The notes: generated from the letters alone by a model not told the origin. DNA of 64,000 nucleotides from Acanthaster planci (GCF_001949145.1 NW_019091576.1:135289-199288), one strand, 5' to 3'; counted from the first letter of the stretch, positions 49,922 through 63,149 are shown. Numbers and translations: made by a program.

Positions 49922-52091
49922 CTCTCACTGGCAGTGGCCTTTAAACTACACTGGGTAAGATTTCTGTGGGGGTACTGGGGTTGCACAGATTTTCATTTTC
50001 AAGATGTCACATGAAAACAAATGAATTGCAGGTTGTATGCAACTTTCAAGGGTAAACCTTGAAGCACGGACTTCTGCTGGGGAACCCCCCATACGTCACT
50101 GCATGGTATCCCCTCTCACATTTTAAAGCAAGCACATGTTTCTTACCCTCCTTTGTCGCAAGTTACAATTATTTAGATGGCGTGTGATGCGTATTATTTT
50201 TCGCTGAAAGGACCCTTTCTGGTGTTCAAAAATGGTCAAATAACAGACGATCTCTCTTCTTTATCTGCCGTCTTTTGCGTTGCAGGGGAGAGGCAAGCCA
50301 GGGACACTTGTCCCCCGAACAGGGCCAGGGGGAAACATTCAAGGGAAGCACAGAGTATGACAGAACAAAAGAAAGAGAAAACAGTTAATGTTTGTCGAAA
50401 CGCCTCTGAAATAAGCCCCTTCACCGTTGATGGTTTGTCAGTCTGCCGCTGTTGATAAGTGATCCTCTCCAGAAAGGTCCCTTTCCTGGCGACGCCCAAT
50501 ATTACTTTCTAATTATTCAGTGATACCACACAACTAAAACGTCTTCGAAGACATTTTCGCTCAAGAGTTCATCTGTGTACCGCAAGAAAGTGTTAATAGA
50601 CATTTTACTAACGTCATGAGCAGGATTGGTGACAACTTTAGGAACACCATAAATTGGCTTTGTATCAAGGAGGGCTCATATGGGAGTCTTTATGAAAGGT
50701 GATCCCGATGTTGTTCCTTTTATAAAGACGGGGAAAGAAGGTTTACCAATAATGTGCTTCCAGTTCATATAAAAACGAACTTTAACTACACCCGTCCCTA
50801 AATGGAATCTACAGCAAGTACGAGGTCAACTGCTTGCCAGTGACGAAAGTCTGTTCCAGCTATTTCAGCTGAGGATTAACAAAATCCTGAAATTCCCCAG
50901 CCACGGAAATTCAACGAGTGGGGGGGGGCACATTATTACACCGGGGTGCATCTCATGTACAGTGACTGATTAATACATGTTTTATTACTTTTAAACAGTA
51001 CTTTCAAGGTTTAAACTGTTTGTTCTTTGTTTTGGCTGCTGGAAAGTTCGAAATAACCTCAAATGAGCACTTTTGTTTCATACCCCAAATAGGGGAAGGG
51101 GTAAATTTGCTAATCCTCTAGTAAATTAAATAGATAAATAATAAACATAGATCTATATAAGTAGCTCTTTGATAAAAAAATAATAACTGGTAAAAGGAGA
51201 TAATACCCCTCACCCCGTTACTACTCTGAAGTCTGTTCATGCGGACTGTATTAAGACAGAAAATAATCAATCAGTGCCTTGTTTGGATTGTTCAGAATGT
51301 GGCGAAGGCTCAGTCCATTTTTATGAATAATAATGTTTTAAGGGCAAAACTGCAAGACAACAAGAATAGCCACCCTATAATCCCGCCCCCCGCCTCTTCC
51401 TCCGCTCCCCGGCCCCGTCTTAATTGCAGAAACACGAGAGGGCGCTGTTACCTACACGCGGATATGCGTGAACACGGGTAAACCGTCCATAGTATATTAG
51501 TCTAACTTCTTGGAGTTCTGTCAGTCTGTGATAAATGCATTTCAGTTCACGGCAGTCAGGCACTGAGGCGGTAGGCCTAGGGCGTATTATCTTTTCTGAT
51601 GAAACGGCCTGGTAATCCTGCAGTAATCGATGAATGAGTTGCATCTGTTGAACACTGCTATTGGATATTGTTAGGGAAACTTGTTCAGGTCTAGAGCTAG
51701 CTCTGTGTGTCAATTAGCTGAAGTTCAGTGCCGTGGCCAGCTGACTTCAAGTTCAAATTTTCGATTCATGTACTTTCATTGTCGACATAATTTTTTATTC
51801 GTATGTAGGCCTAGTACGTCTACATAGGCCTAATCATGCAGGGTTACTATTGTACATGTTCATGTATTACGCAGAAGGCAGGTAGACCAGTAAACAGGGC
51901 CCTACATTGCCACTGTATGTCATGACCGTGCCTGTATATCGATGGTGTACTGGTATAATGCAGGGCCCTGTTTGTGGGTCTAACAGTAGGCTACATACTT
52001 ATAGTACATGTACATAGTACAATATATATACAGTTCTGGCAGGGACCAGGTAGGCCTGCTGTTTCTGTTGTTCTCTGTTGAGGGGGTGCTT

Positions 52092-52616
52092 TATGGAATT
52101 CCATATCTGCCGTCGTCCATCGCATTTTGCTTTTTGTTGTGTCCCAATTCTGCCATTTACCAGTTCCAAACATGCCATTTTCCGTCGTGCGTCGCCTGCG
52201 TGCATCGCCCATCAAATGGGTTGCATAGGACCTGCAAAAGCCGTTGTTTAACAAATGACAATGTGATGATTCCATTCACTTCTAAAGATCTTTTCCGAAT
52301 AAGGCAAGTACAAATCCCACCTGCCAAGCATATACTAGTCACATAATTAATTCCAATAATGCTAGACTACCCCTGCCCCTTGACAAGAAAATATCGCCTC
52401 TCTGAGAATTCAACCAAGTGTTTTTTGGGGAAAAACATTTTCAGCAAAAATTGTTCCGGCCAACTTATCCACAGTGTTATTCTAATTTACATACTGTAAA
52501 AATGTGCCGAAAAGGGTAAAAGTTAAAAATACCACTGCGCAATCATGACCAAAAAAAACACGGGCGACGCGCGACGGGCGACGCGCGACGCACGACGGCA
52601 GATATGGAATTCCATA
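52092..52616. repeat. Inverted-repeat element with CGTCGC-rich arms
   Basis: The left end TATGGAATTCCATATCTGCC, continuing GTCGTCCATCGC, is the inverse of the right end, which reads GACGGCAGATATGGAATTCC on the plus strand. CGTCG-type repeats (GGGCGACGCGCGACG) lie next to the right arm and GTCGTGCGTCGC lies inside the left half. No coding sequence is recognised. Confidence 0.65.
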
Positions 52617-52639
52617 CTGTTACGAGGTCTGACAAAATT

Positions 52640-52900
52640 GTGGCTACTGTCCCGGCTTACTAATTTTAAGGGGGAGCGGGTGGGTGCGTGAGTGTAGCGA
52701 TTCTTTCCTCGCTTTGCACCAATGAGGCCCGGGTTCGAGTCCCGGCTTGGCCCAGGCTTTAAGTGCACTTGGTTTCCAGTCCATACTTGCTCTCACAGGT
52801 TTTCTCCGGGTACTCCGGTTTCCTCCTGCCTCTACAGCTGGACCATCTTCCTAACTCCGTAATGTAATGCTGATGAATAAAGTGTATGAATAAACGTACA
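52640..52900 (+). mobile_element. tRNA-derived SINE, nearly full length
   Basis: A tRNA-like head with B box GGTTCGAGTCC (52732-52742) inside a T-arm-like CCCGGGTTCGAGTCCCGG is followed by a body with TTTTCTCCGGGTACTCCGG and TTTCCTCCTGCC. The 3' tail has near-repeated TGATGAATAAA and TATGAATAAA. The body core is shared with the fragment at 31090-31230. It resembles SINE families widespread in aquatic animals; the family name is not assigned. Confidence 0.8.
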
Positions 52901-54284
52901 GTTATTGGCGTAAATAGCCCGAATTGCTGAAAGCGCCATTAAAACAAAACAACTATTTTTAAAGATGTTGAGAGCTATACCTTAAATAGAAATACTACCT
53001 TGCAGGCATTTTTTGGGATAATGTTGATAATATTAAATTGTAATGTGACAGTTTTGTAATTTCAGAATTTTTGTGAATGCAAAAAAGTCCATTTACGTGC
53101 TGAAGTTCATAATTGCAATTGAATGTTTCTTAAAATTATTTTTAAAGAACATTTTCAGAATTCTGCTGTCAAAAGTGGCATTTATAAAGCTGAAAATTCT
53201 CGTGAAACACTTCCCGGATTGGAAGAGGTGTAATTTTGTATTTTGTATAGCTATTATAGAACTAGGAAATAATCTACAGAAAAGTGTACATTGGTAAAAA
53301 AAATCTACAGATTCAAAATAGACTGATGTCACAAAAATAGTTTAATAACAGTTTTAGATGGTGTTCTCATTGGAATAAAAAACATTTTTAAATGTTTTAA
53401 AACATCAAATGCACATTTTCAACAGTAAAGTGACTCATTAAAAAGTATACACAGAATAAAAAGTGGTCCTTAACTTTGAGTAGTCTACATCAGCTAATCT
53501 CTGAGCACAGTTTAGCTTTTTCTAGAAATGAGTGTACGTGAATGTATCAAGGAATATGTACATGTCTACATATATCCCTTACTAGTACACTGATCTATTG
53601 GGCTCTTGAGTTTGGAAGTCAGGTGACGCTGGTCAGCTTTCTATATACATGTAAAATAAATGTCGAGGGGTGATGATTAAAGGAATCTATTGTTTCTTCT
53701 CTTAGTTTCAGATTATTGACTTTGTCAGGTGTGAAACTTTGTTTCATGTTATTCATGATGAACATAATGATTTTTCTGTGAAGTTCAGTTACCTGCCTTG
53801 GAGCAAGCAGAAACAGTTGTTCAAGGCTTCAGGGTGGTTAAAAATTTACCAAATTTAAATCTCAGGTTCAAGTGGAAGATCAAAACACTGTAACCACCTG
53901 GGAAATTAGGATCCTCCCAGGCAGGATCAAGCCCCTGTAAGACTAAGAAGCAGGCTTGAGGTTAACTGTGTTCTCAACTACCATGATGGATAAAAAAAAT
54001 CTCAAGGTCTAACAACCACTGTCCATTGCAAACTGGCCTGAACATGTATAATACATAACAAGGAAAAGTCTGAGCCCACAACCTGTCAACTCCAAGATAT
54101 CCATAGTGTTAATCTACTGGACAATTACTGTTCATTAACATGGCACTGAGCGTGGGTTTGTATGTTTCTCAGACACATATATAGTAAAAAAGACAACAGG
54201 GTTTGGAACTGAAAGATACAATCAAAATGTAGATTTACACAAACTGCTGGACCACTAGCAGATACAGACATTTCAAATTCTACT
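52901..54284. other. Intergenic sequence, no feature recognised
   Basis: AT-rich, unique-looking DNA with a few ACATGTA words. Short open frames near 53090-53330 on both strands lack domain-like patterns or plausible splice context. Confidence 0.45.
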
Positions 54285-54435
54285 TTAACGCTCAAAGAAC
54301 TGGGGGAGGGGGAATTCCACCCACCCCAAGAACTCAGCTGTGTCAAGCTCAATTTTTTAAAAATTTGGCATACATGCAAGGACATTCCTCACAATTACCA
54401 CAAAGTGAAGTTAGAACTCGATCAGACACCTTGTT
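54285..54435. repeat. Dispersed repeat, copy B
   Basis: This segment is colinear with copy A at 5020-5230 (shared blocks AAGAACTC, TGTGTCAAGCTCAATTTTTT, ACATGCA, AAGTGAAGTTAGAACTCGAT). The repeat probably continues toward 54720, where another CCCCGGCTTTTAAGG-type block occurs. Confidence 0.7.
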
Positions 54436-57400
54436 CCGTCAGTCATTTAAGGCTACATGCATGTCAGCCGGCCTGCACCACACGTGGAAAAGTAAACATT
54501 ATTTGGCTGACCTGTCTCTGAAAAATGCACGCTGCACAAGAACTGTTCATTTTTCACAAAATTGGTCTCAAAATGACTGCAAAGCATTACTCTAAAAGCT
54601 CACTGTAAAAGCTATCGAAGGCTCAGCTCCTGAAAAAAGTATTTTATTACCAGGGTATTGAAAAAAATGAAGGGGAAGGCAGATTCTCCCAACCCCCGGC
54701 TTTTAAGGCCTCCTGTTTGAGAAATAAAAAGCAGTTACAAAATGAAAAATTGTATCAAATCAGCTGTTTTTATTCATTACTTGAAATATTCCATTAGTTC
54801 TCATGATCCACATTCTACAAAAATATCGCAGTATTAAATATATAATTGCGTCCCTTTGTGAGTTACATGTACGTTTTATACAAATACAGGGATAAGAAAA
54901 AACTGAAATACAAAGATTTGACCTTTCTCATGTTCTCACAGTCGCATTTCAGAATTAAAAAAATGTTTTAGCATAGACTAATTACAGCTTCCTGTGTGGA
55001 CAGAAGATATGACAACAGTATTTCAAAGTCTGTGATTTGATTTCCCCTCTTCAGCTTCAGAACAAGAAAATATTACTTGTCCTAAAACATTTCTGGTGCG
55101 TGCACATATCACTTACAACTTCACCTCAGTCTTTTCTTCTTTTTCTCAATTTGATCCAGATGATGAAAAATGTACATGTATACAACTGAAAACAAGGTTA
55201 TGTACATTTGTTTGAAGAATGTACAATTTTGGACAACTGACTTTTACACTTTCTCAAGGTGTACCTGATTACATTGGGTGTGTTACACTGTTAGTGTGCA
55301 GTGTGTTAACACTGTATACCATGTGTCAGACTTTTTGGGCTTGCAGTATAAATACATTTACAAATGCTACAAAACACGAGACACACACACACAGGACATT
55401 GAATTCAGAGGGTAAAGCATATTCCCCTGTTGAATGCTTACATTTAAATTCACCTTTTATACTAACTTCACCTGTAAGTATTCCCCAACCCTTAGGTTAA
55501 GCCCCATATGGCCACACCCTTAATTTAACAATTCACAAACTTTGGTCAGTTGTACATATACAGGTAATTATTGTAAAACAGAGTCCTTATATTTTTTAAG
55601 CAATTATCTCTTGTACATGTAAGTTTTATAACTTCCTCTATCCCTAAGCTCTGCACATGGATGCCAAGCCTCAACATTACTTTTTAACTGAATTCATCTC
55701 TTATGTTTATGAATACCTACACCTGCATGTCAAGAAATCTTTGTGAAACATGCACCGACAAGTATGTGCTATGGGGGCCTTCAATTTTTTTGAGAATTTT
55801 CTGAGAATTGAACTACACTCTACCTGCAGTCACTGCTAAAAGTACTATTTATTAATAAACTCTCTTTACAAAAATAGTGCCAGAATGTACTGGATACTTA
55901 GTATTTTATTCAAAATACATGTAGTCAACTTGCTCCAACTGGGGGGGGATGTGAAACTGTTCATTTAATGGGGCAAGTACATAAATACTACTTTATACAA
56001 AGCATCTCAAGATACACAGTCGGCACTCTAGGTACAGTTTCCTTGAAACATGCACGTAATTCCAGTGATGTGCATTCTTTTACCGCAAGACAGTTCTGTA
56101 TGGTATCTCACTTAAGTGATACCGGTATATTGTATACATGTATAGCAAAACAATAACTGACATCATTATTAGCCAGGTACATGTATCATTGGTTTATAAA
56201 TGTGGGATGTGTACTTCTTTGGTTCATGTGAACAACTGTAGTCAAAGGCGACCCATGACATGCCGTACATTAACACAGGGTGGACACAGAAGTGAGCCAA
56301 CTAGGGCCATAGTTCCCTTAAAACAGAGCAAAAGCATTTCTTTTAAATATGAGAGAAAACCAGTTTTGGGGTCTATTTCACTCTAATTGCAAAAAGACCC
56401 AAAGGGTAACTTAAAACCTCACTGGGCCATGAAAGGTTACAGAATTTTTTGCCTTCCCAGATTTGGTTCAGGGTCTGCGTTTCCTTCAGTGCATCCATTG
56501 TGATGAGGGTATTTAAACATGTCTGAGAAGAATTCTTTGTCAACACTGTCAACGTCATCTTAATCTTCTGATTAAATCTACATTTTAATGAATGAAATAA
56601 ATAAGCTAAAGGGATAAATTGAACATTTGATTTCCAGGCACTATGGTTTTATAAAGATGGGCAATTCCTTCAAAGCCATGTTCCCTATGAAAATTCCCTC
56701 CTTTCCTTCAAACTCAAGAACATGCAAATAAGAGACACATAGGATTGAGGTTTAACCTTTACCAAAAGAAAGCTTATATCATTGGCCTTGTAGGCATGTG
56801 AAATCAGAAATTTCTTGTAAACCTGGTCACTTTTAGGTCACCTTCAATCAAAGTGGGTCAGATTTTGCGGGATAAGGGCTATGTCATTATAGTCCAAATG
56901 GCTCACCAAACTAGGCAAAAGAAATGAAATTGGTCATGTCTCCAAGAAACCAACTACACACCAAAGGTGGTTCATTTTGATATTCATTCAGCAACCTTGC
57001 CAATATGGTGAATCAGAAGAGTTTGACACAATTTCTCAGCACAGAGCGAACAAATTTGTATTTAATAAGGCGGAAAAACTACTTTTCTAAATAAGTTTCA
57101 ACTAAATGTAATTTTACATTTATTAGTTCAAGGATCTATCCTGACTTGGATGAGTGCTCAAGCACTCTCAGTTTCTTTCCTTGGATTCCAGCAGAGGGTA
57201 TGAATGTAAAGAAAAAGAAGGAAAACAAGAAGAGAACAAGTGCTTGACATAAGTCCAGTGGAGAAACATGCACCAGAGATTGGCACCGACTAGCCCTATG
57301 GTCTTGCAGTAGCCAGCAGAAAAAGCTGGCACTAAACAGCTTTTGTTTCGTTTTTTCATCAAATTGTGAGAAAACAAGAATGAAACCTGCAGAGCTACAA

Positions 57401-60400
57401 TGTAGGGTGAATTTCAGCAGAGGCGATGAAAGATTTAATTCTGCGCTTTGTTGCAACTTTTTATATATTTCAGCAACTGCAACTTTCAGCTTTAAATCCA
57501 ACATTCAGATATTGTGGACTGTAAGAATGTGGTTCTGGGAGGTGTTTGGCATTGAAAGTGTACACAGAGTGACCCAACCTGCCATTACTCAAGTTACTGT
57601 CTACTTTGAGTCAGAGGACAATCTGTGTTACATGTACAGGTACATGTATTATAAGCCTACTGGTACTGTATATCTTCAGCATCAAAGCCATTCTACATTT
57701 TTGGTGTTGTTTCATGCTAGGAAATACCACAAATCATGAGAACATGCAAGAAAGGGGACAAATGTACCGGTACACTTCACAAGGTTGCCTTCTAACAGGC
57801 TCATTTTCATGATCAGGAGAAGGCATACATGTACACTGTCAGTTTTTATGTTACAAATGCTCAATTATATTTTACTTGTGTTATCTGAAAGACAAAGTAC
57901 TGCTTATATTTTGCCATTTACTAGCATGTGGGGGCATACATGTAATGAATATATACATGTAAATATTAATTTGATATTATTATACAAATGTGACAAATGA
58001 ACAAAATTGGCATAAGTTCCATGAAACAAAGTTATCTCACTTGATTTACATACAATAGTCTTCAATAACTTTAATGTAAATGAAAACAAGGAAAAAGCAA
58101 GACAAATACCTGTACCATTAAAATTCCCCGAAGAAGACAACATGATTAAACTTACTGACCATCAAATAAAGTAACATTATAGCATCTAATATCAAAATAG
58201 TCCAACTTCTCAAAATACATTTTACCTTAAAAATTAAAATGTTATGCCAACCTTGATATTGAACTAACAAATGGCATGCAAGGGCAAAACTTGAGAAAAA
58301 CCATCAGGATGAATAGGCCACTCTGGAAAAGCCACTCAGGAAAAAAAGGTTTGGATTTGGAAAGTGTTAAAATGAGCTTCTTTGTAGTTGCCACCCTAAC
58401 ATTCTGCCAAATGGACACAAGAAAGTCAATTTTTCAAAGACAGAGAAGGCTTTCAAATTCATCTTGACTTAAAAGAAGCAAAGATCTGCAAGGCATCAAT
58501 ATCAATCAGACTGCACAGAGAAATGCATCTTGAGAGAAAAAGGCAAGGAAATGCTACTTTCATGGCCAACATGCCCATAAATACCACTGCACCCTTATAC
58601 ACACAAACCACTCCTTAAATGTATGTGCGTGCTTTCATGAAGAAACCTTAAAGAATCAGAATCTTTCTGCATCAGACATGAGACAGAAAACTGAAAACAG
58701 GAAGATGCACTGATAACAAGTGAAGTGATGCATTGTTCAAGTACATTCAAGTTTGTTCACAAAGCAAACATTTACAGGGCTTTTCCAAAGACAACACTCG
58801 ATATATTAAGTCCTAAAAGTTAACTACCGTAGTTTGCTACAGTGCTCCAAGGAAATTTAAATTGGAATTTTTGAAAGGCGAACCAGTAAATCAGCAATCT
58901 TAATTATTTGTGATGTTCAGGCTGTCAAAGTTTGGAAAGAGCTTCATGCCATTGTGTGGATCACTGGCTCCTGGCGCTTCCATATTGTTTGCACTATTGC
59001 TAGTGGCTGGAACCAGTGAATCATGCATGCTCCACCATGCATGCTTCTATCACACACAGCATGCATGCATGCACCACATGCACCACATGCTTCTATATGT
59101 ACCACCCCACATTAGGGGGAAAAGTGGCGTTAGCCTACCAAATTAAGACTGCTTTGACACTTTGACACACTGACACACATCTTATTCTGTTGATGACTTA
59201 CATGTACCAGTACATGAAGCTTTATAACATCAGATTATATGCTGCATGTTACAGATCTGTGATACAGCGAAGTCTACGCTAATGTGGTTGCATTGGTTAT
59301 ATGCGTGAACCATTTCCCCTGTGCAAGCTGTGATGTAGGGAGCAACCATTGTATGCAGTGCCATGGAGCTCAATGAAACTAAAACCAACATTGCTGGCAG
59401 TGCTACCATGTACCCAGACAAATCTGCCTTTGGCTTGGTTGCTTGACTGTAACTTTGGGCACGTGTCTAAAAGACTCACCTTTTTTTACTAATTTCAAAA
59501 CTGGTAGAAATTTAAACATGGAGAAATCTCACACCTGTTTCATCTGTGGTGAGAGTAATTGGATTTTCTTGAAGACTGAAAACACATATTTTGTGTGTGT
59601 GGTTTTTCATAAAAGCAGAGAAAATGTAGATTTCTCTGAGTTTCATAGGTACCCTGTGGGCATGCAAACTATGACTAGTGGCAGGTCTTCATATGCATGC
59701 CCTCTGCCAAGACCACCCCTCCAAAACTTTCATGCAATCAGCATAATATTAAAATAAATTATACAAGAAAAAATCTGAAAAACACCAAAACTATTTTTGT
59801 TGGAATTTTGTTGAAGAAATTAACCCACGTAAGTTTCCACAATGTAAAGAAACCACATGCATTTCTCCAAACAGTGAACAACAGTTACTTTTGCAGGGAT
59901 GTGAGTGGCCACTTAAAATTCCATGTAAAGATGAAAATGGCTAGCAAAAAGCAGAAGCATAAAAAGTTCCTAAACTTTCGTACAGACCAGGTGTGCAAAA
60001 AACTGAAATTCAGGGTCAACATCTAAAAAAAAGCTGAAATCAGCTGAAAAGCTGAATTCTCACACCCCTGTTCTTGTTTACTCACACAAATAAATTGCCG
60101 AAATATTTCATAATGATTCTATGTTACCACAACGTACATGTAACTGGCTCCAAGCAAAGATACCCCTTCAATGGAAACAAAAAAGAGGCTGGTTGAAACT
60201 CTAACAATACTGCTACCGTGCATCTGGTGGGCTCAAGAAAACGTACACAAACATGTAAATGCATGCAGGAGGACACTGTTACTAGATAACAGAAAGCCCT
60301 TCTCTTGTTCAAGCACAGAGTTTGTAAACATACATGTACAACCTTACTGTAAATAATGATTAAGCTATAAATAAACAAATACATTGGCCTCATGATGTGT

Positions 60401-60549
60401 AAGGAAACAGGCACTTACAAATAGAAAGTTTCCAAATACTTCGAATGGAGAGTTACATGTTCATGTAGTTGCCCTTCTGATGTGCAAAACATGCTCCAAG
60501 GTGATTAGTCAAGTACTTTAGGAAGAAAAATGGGATTGCTCTGATGTGC
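54436..60549 (-). other. Region downstream of IPMK stop: possible long 3' UTR plus intergenic DNA
   Basis: No coding exon or transposon was recognised. Minus-strand AATAAA signals occur at 57124-57119, 55853-55848 and 54774-54769; the nearest lies about 3.4 kb beyond the IPMK stop. Palindromic simple repeats are sparse compared with 1-46 kb. A long 3' UTR ending at one of these sites is plausible but unproven. A C/A/T-rich stretch of repeated CATGCATGCACCACATGC words lies at about 59030-59100. Confidence 0.4.
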
Positions 60550-61391
60550 CTACTTATTACCGTACACATTTCGAAGCATTTCAAAATAGCGAATGACATT
60601 TTTCAGACCAAACAAGTAATTCTCATCAGTTCTGTCAGCCTCAACTACGTGGGTGAAATCAATCATTTTTACAAGAGCCAATTTACTTTCAGACTCTTTT
60701 TCCTCTTCTATCTGATTGGTGGCTGCACTGGCTGCTTCTTCTGACGGTAGAGTGTCTGTGTTAGCTTTCAATGGCAGCTCCTCCTCCTGTTTGAGGGGTG
60801 ATGGCAAATCAAATTGTGAGTTTGATTGACTCAAACTCCCCTGCCTTTCTCTCATCTGAGACACTGTAAGCCTACCATTTATGTCAAGTAGTCGGGGCTC
60901 TGTTTGAACTCCATTGTTGTCTCCCCACTCAACACCATTACTGAGTCCCCCTTCTACTGGGCCTGCACCACCCCTGCCCCCAAACTTGGCAGCTATGGAC
61001 TCCTGGTAGGTTGGCAGCCGATTGATGAATCCATTCTCTACTGGAAGGTGTTCTTCCTGCTCAAGAAAAGCACTAGAATTGGAAGGAAGACCTTCTGGTG
61101 CAGATGCGGACTGCTTGGATTTTGGACTCACTCTTTTAAGCTGGGAATAACTCACGAAGTTTGGTGGGCTGCTGCTGATACCATCATTTTCTTGGGCTGT
61201 GGGGGTTTCTACCACAGACTGAGCAGAGGCAGGAGTCACAGCACCCTCGTAGACAAACAGCAGAGAACTGGAATAGAAGTGGAGCTGCTTCTGGTTGGTG
61301 AACCAACGCTCAATTCGCCGTATTTGCTTCAAGAACTCTGGCACAACATCAATCCTAACATCATCCACAACATTCAGATACCTAGCAAACC
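60550..61391 (-). CDS. IPMK: Inositol polyphosphate multikinase, terminal exon
   Basis: IPMK phosphorylates several inositol phosphates, and PIP2, in the nucleus and cytoplasm. This minus-strand exon begins after a CTTTTTCATAG acceptor (AG at 61393-61392) and ends at TAG 60550-60552, encoding about 280 residues. It starts GFARYLNVVDDVRIDVV, then WFTNQKQLHFYSSSLLFVYEG, the diagnostic IPK-family block. A roughly 165-residue low-complexity insert rich in Ser, Pro, Glu and Gly follows, and then the C-terminal ALVKMIDFTHVVEADRTDE and YLFGLKNVIRYF. The IDF aspartate corresponds to the metal/ATP-binding residue of the family. The PxxxDxKxG inositol-binding motif must be in upstream exons beyond 64 kb. 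The insert between the two blocks, as in vertebrate IPMK, argues for IPMK over IP6K, which has a longer aspartate-rich ending. Confidence 0.93.
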
Positions 61392-61944
61392 CTATGAAAA
61401 AGGCAAAAGAAAAAGTCTAGATAGCAACACCCACTAAACACGTAGCAATGATGCCAACTGTTGTTCTCAACAGCAAACTTATCATCCTTTAAGGCCCTTT
61501 AGTTGAAGCCACTTTCACTGGCTAATATTAAACATCGTTGAATGGTTCTGAATACCAAACAAAACAGTGCAGAGTGCAGTGAATCATGGCAAAGGGTCTA
61601 AACAGCGTGCCCTGAGTTAATCAAATACTACATAATGACGAACAAAAACATGTATACTCCAAACACTTATTTTTGAGGAATCTGCTGACATTACAGGCAA
61701 AAAGTAAGAAGGCGATATTTGAAGGGCTGCAGAGGGTCAAAAGTTTTTAGTACCAGAAGAAATATTTATGCTTTAACACCGCCAGTTCAAAGGGTATTAA
61801 GTCTGAATATTAGATTCCATTCATGTACTGTACATGATTTTAACACCTTAATTGATCTCAAATTCATAATTAAGGTGAATGTATTTGTCTTGTGCACAGG
61901 GCCCACTTAATGAGCATGTAAACAGAAAACTAATATCAAACCCT

Positions 61945-62100
61945 ATACCCTGGAAGGCAGAGGTGGTAACAAGTAAATTTTTGCAAGTCTCAGCCAAGTC
62001 ACAGGTCATTTTGTCCAGTTATAAGTCAAGTCACAAGTCATTTGATCACAGGTCAGGTCAAGTCAAGTAATAAGTCAATTTTGTCCAAGAACAACTGAAG
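61945..62100. repeat. CAAGTCA-rich interspersed repeat
   Basis: GGCAGAGGTGGTAACAAGTA followed by many AAGTCA, CAAGTCAC and GGTCAAGTCAAGT copies. Repeats with this wording are widespread in aquatic animal genomes; the family is not named here. Confidence 0.75.
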
Positions 62101-62636
62101 TTGCACTACATGTATGTGTGATTCAAGCTACAGCCTAAAATTTTGGTTACAAGACTTTCCATACATGTAGTTATTCCACAATCCGCGACACAAACCACAC
62201 AGGAAGGGTTTGGATATTTTGTTTGACCAGGAACGGCAACAGACTACGGTAAAAATGATAGGATATGCAATATTCATATCACTTGAGTGATGATCAGCAG
62301 AAGGTACATGTATGCGAATAATCAACTTGTCAACATGCCTGATCTGACGATCATGAACAACGTTTTCAAACCGAAACATCAGCCAACATCATGTTTAACT
62401 TTTTTTAAAATGGTTTGACTTGAGCACTCAAAAATAACCTTCTATAGTCTGGGGCAGTAGCCAAAAACTTGTGATGAGCGCAGATAACCAAAAAATGTGG
62501 GCCATTTTCAATTTTGCCATGTTGCACATTGTCAGACATTGTTGCACATAGCATGGTCACGAAGTACATGTATGATATCTAGGCTCACTTTAATACTCAC
62601 AAATTTGGCCAATTTCTCTCCAAACTCTCCCCCCAC

Positions 62637-62888
62637 CTAGAGTGGGATGAGTCTACTACTAACTACCTACCAGATTACCAATACGTATGCATTATTTCCC
62701 GGTCCATTACTTCCATTTGCTAAATTCTCGATCAGCAGCAGTGCACCCTCACTCTCTCGACTCCCGCGAAGGTGGCAGCCATGTTCTTCCTCTTTTTCAA
62801 CGCGCAAAGTGCGCCAAGGTCACGAGGGGAGGAGGGAAGGAGATTGGTAATCTGGTACGTATGCAGTAGTTGACTAGTCCCACTCTAG
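62637..62888. mobile_element. 252-bp unit with ~48-bp terminal inverted repeats
   Basis: The left end CTAGAGTGGGATGAGTCTAC and the inverted right end CTAGAGTGGGACTAGTCAAC continue through a shared ACCAGATTACCAAT block, with about 80% identity across 48 bp. The interior is GC-richer and non-coding. It may be a MITE or part of the terminal/internal complementary repeats of the adjacent DIRS-type element. Confidence 0.75.
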
Positions 62889-62945
62889 ATGGGGGGAGAG
62901 TCTACTCCCTGCAACCTACGCAGATTACCAATACATATGCAGAGT
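62884..62945. repeat. Third copy of the inverted-repeat end
   Basis: CTAGATGGGGGGAGAGTCTA and CAGATTACCAATACATATGC reproduce the left end of the 62637-62888 unit in the same orientation and abut it. Confidence 0.7.
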
Positions 62946-63149
62946 TACACCGAACCAGAGGAGAGCGGGAAGGCGAGCGTGCACCGACAACCCTGAACCC
63001 CAGGAGGAGTCACGTACAGCCTGCAATGAACAAAAATGACAGATTAGTAAAGGACTGCAAGAGCTAAGCACAAAGAACATCCCACCATTCACCATGTAAT
63101 CGTCTTGAGTGCATCCACTTGCAGGGGGAGGGACAGCCATAACTGGAGC

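Larger units (their letters stand above)
46690..52090. other. Intergenic region upstream of GRK, nearly free of palindromic simple repeats
   Basis: No coding exon was recognised on either strand. The segment carries a tRNA-like fragment (47806-47885), several short CTTGTCA/TGACAAG inverted pairs between 47735 and 48120, and a GTT microsatellite. TACATGTA-type words, common elsewhere, are almost absent after about 46850. Distal promoter elements of GRK may lie here. Confidence 0.55.

Noticed and set aside
49808-50014. Poly-valine open frame
   Set aside because: It is the translation of the GTT microsatellite.
50177-50455. 92-codon plus-strand open frame
   Set aside because: No recognisable family pattern and no flanking splice or promoter evidence.
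57136-57504. 122-codon minus-strand open frame
   Set aside because: Its composition is hydrophobic and irregular with no recognisable domain and no supporting splice or start context.
60904-61437. 177-codon plus-strand open frame
   Set aside because: It is antisense to the IPMK terminal exon, which has clear family motifs; the plus-strand frame has none.
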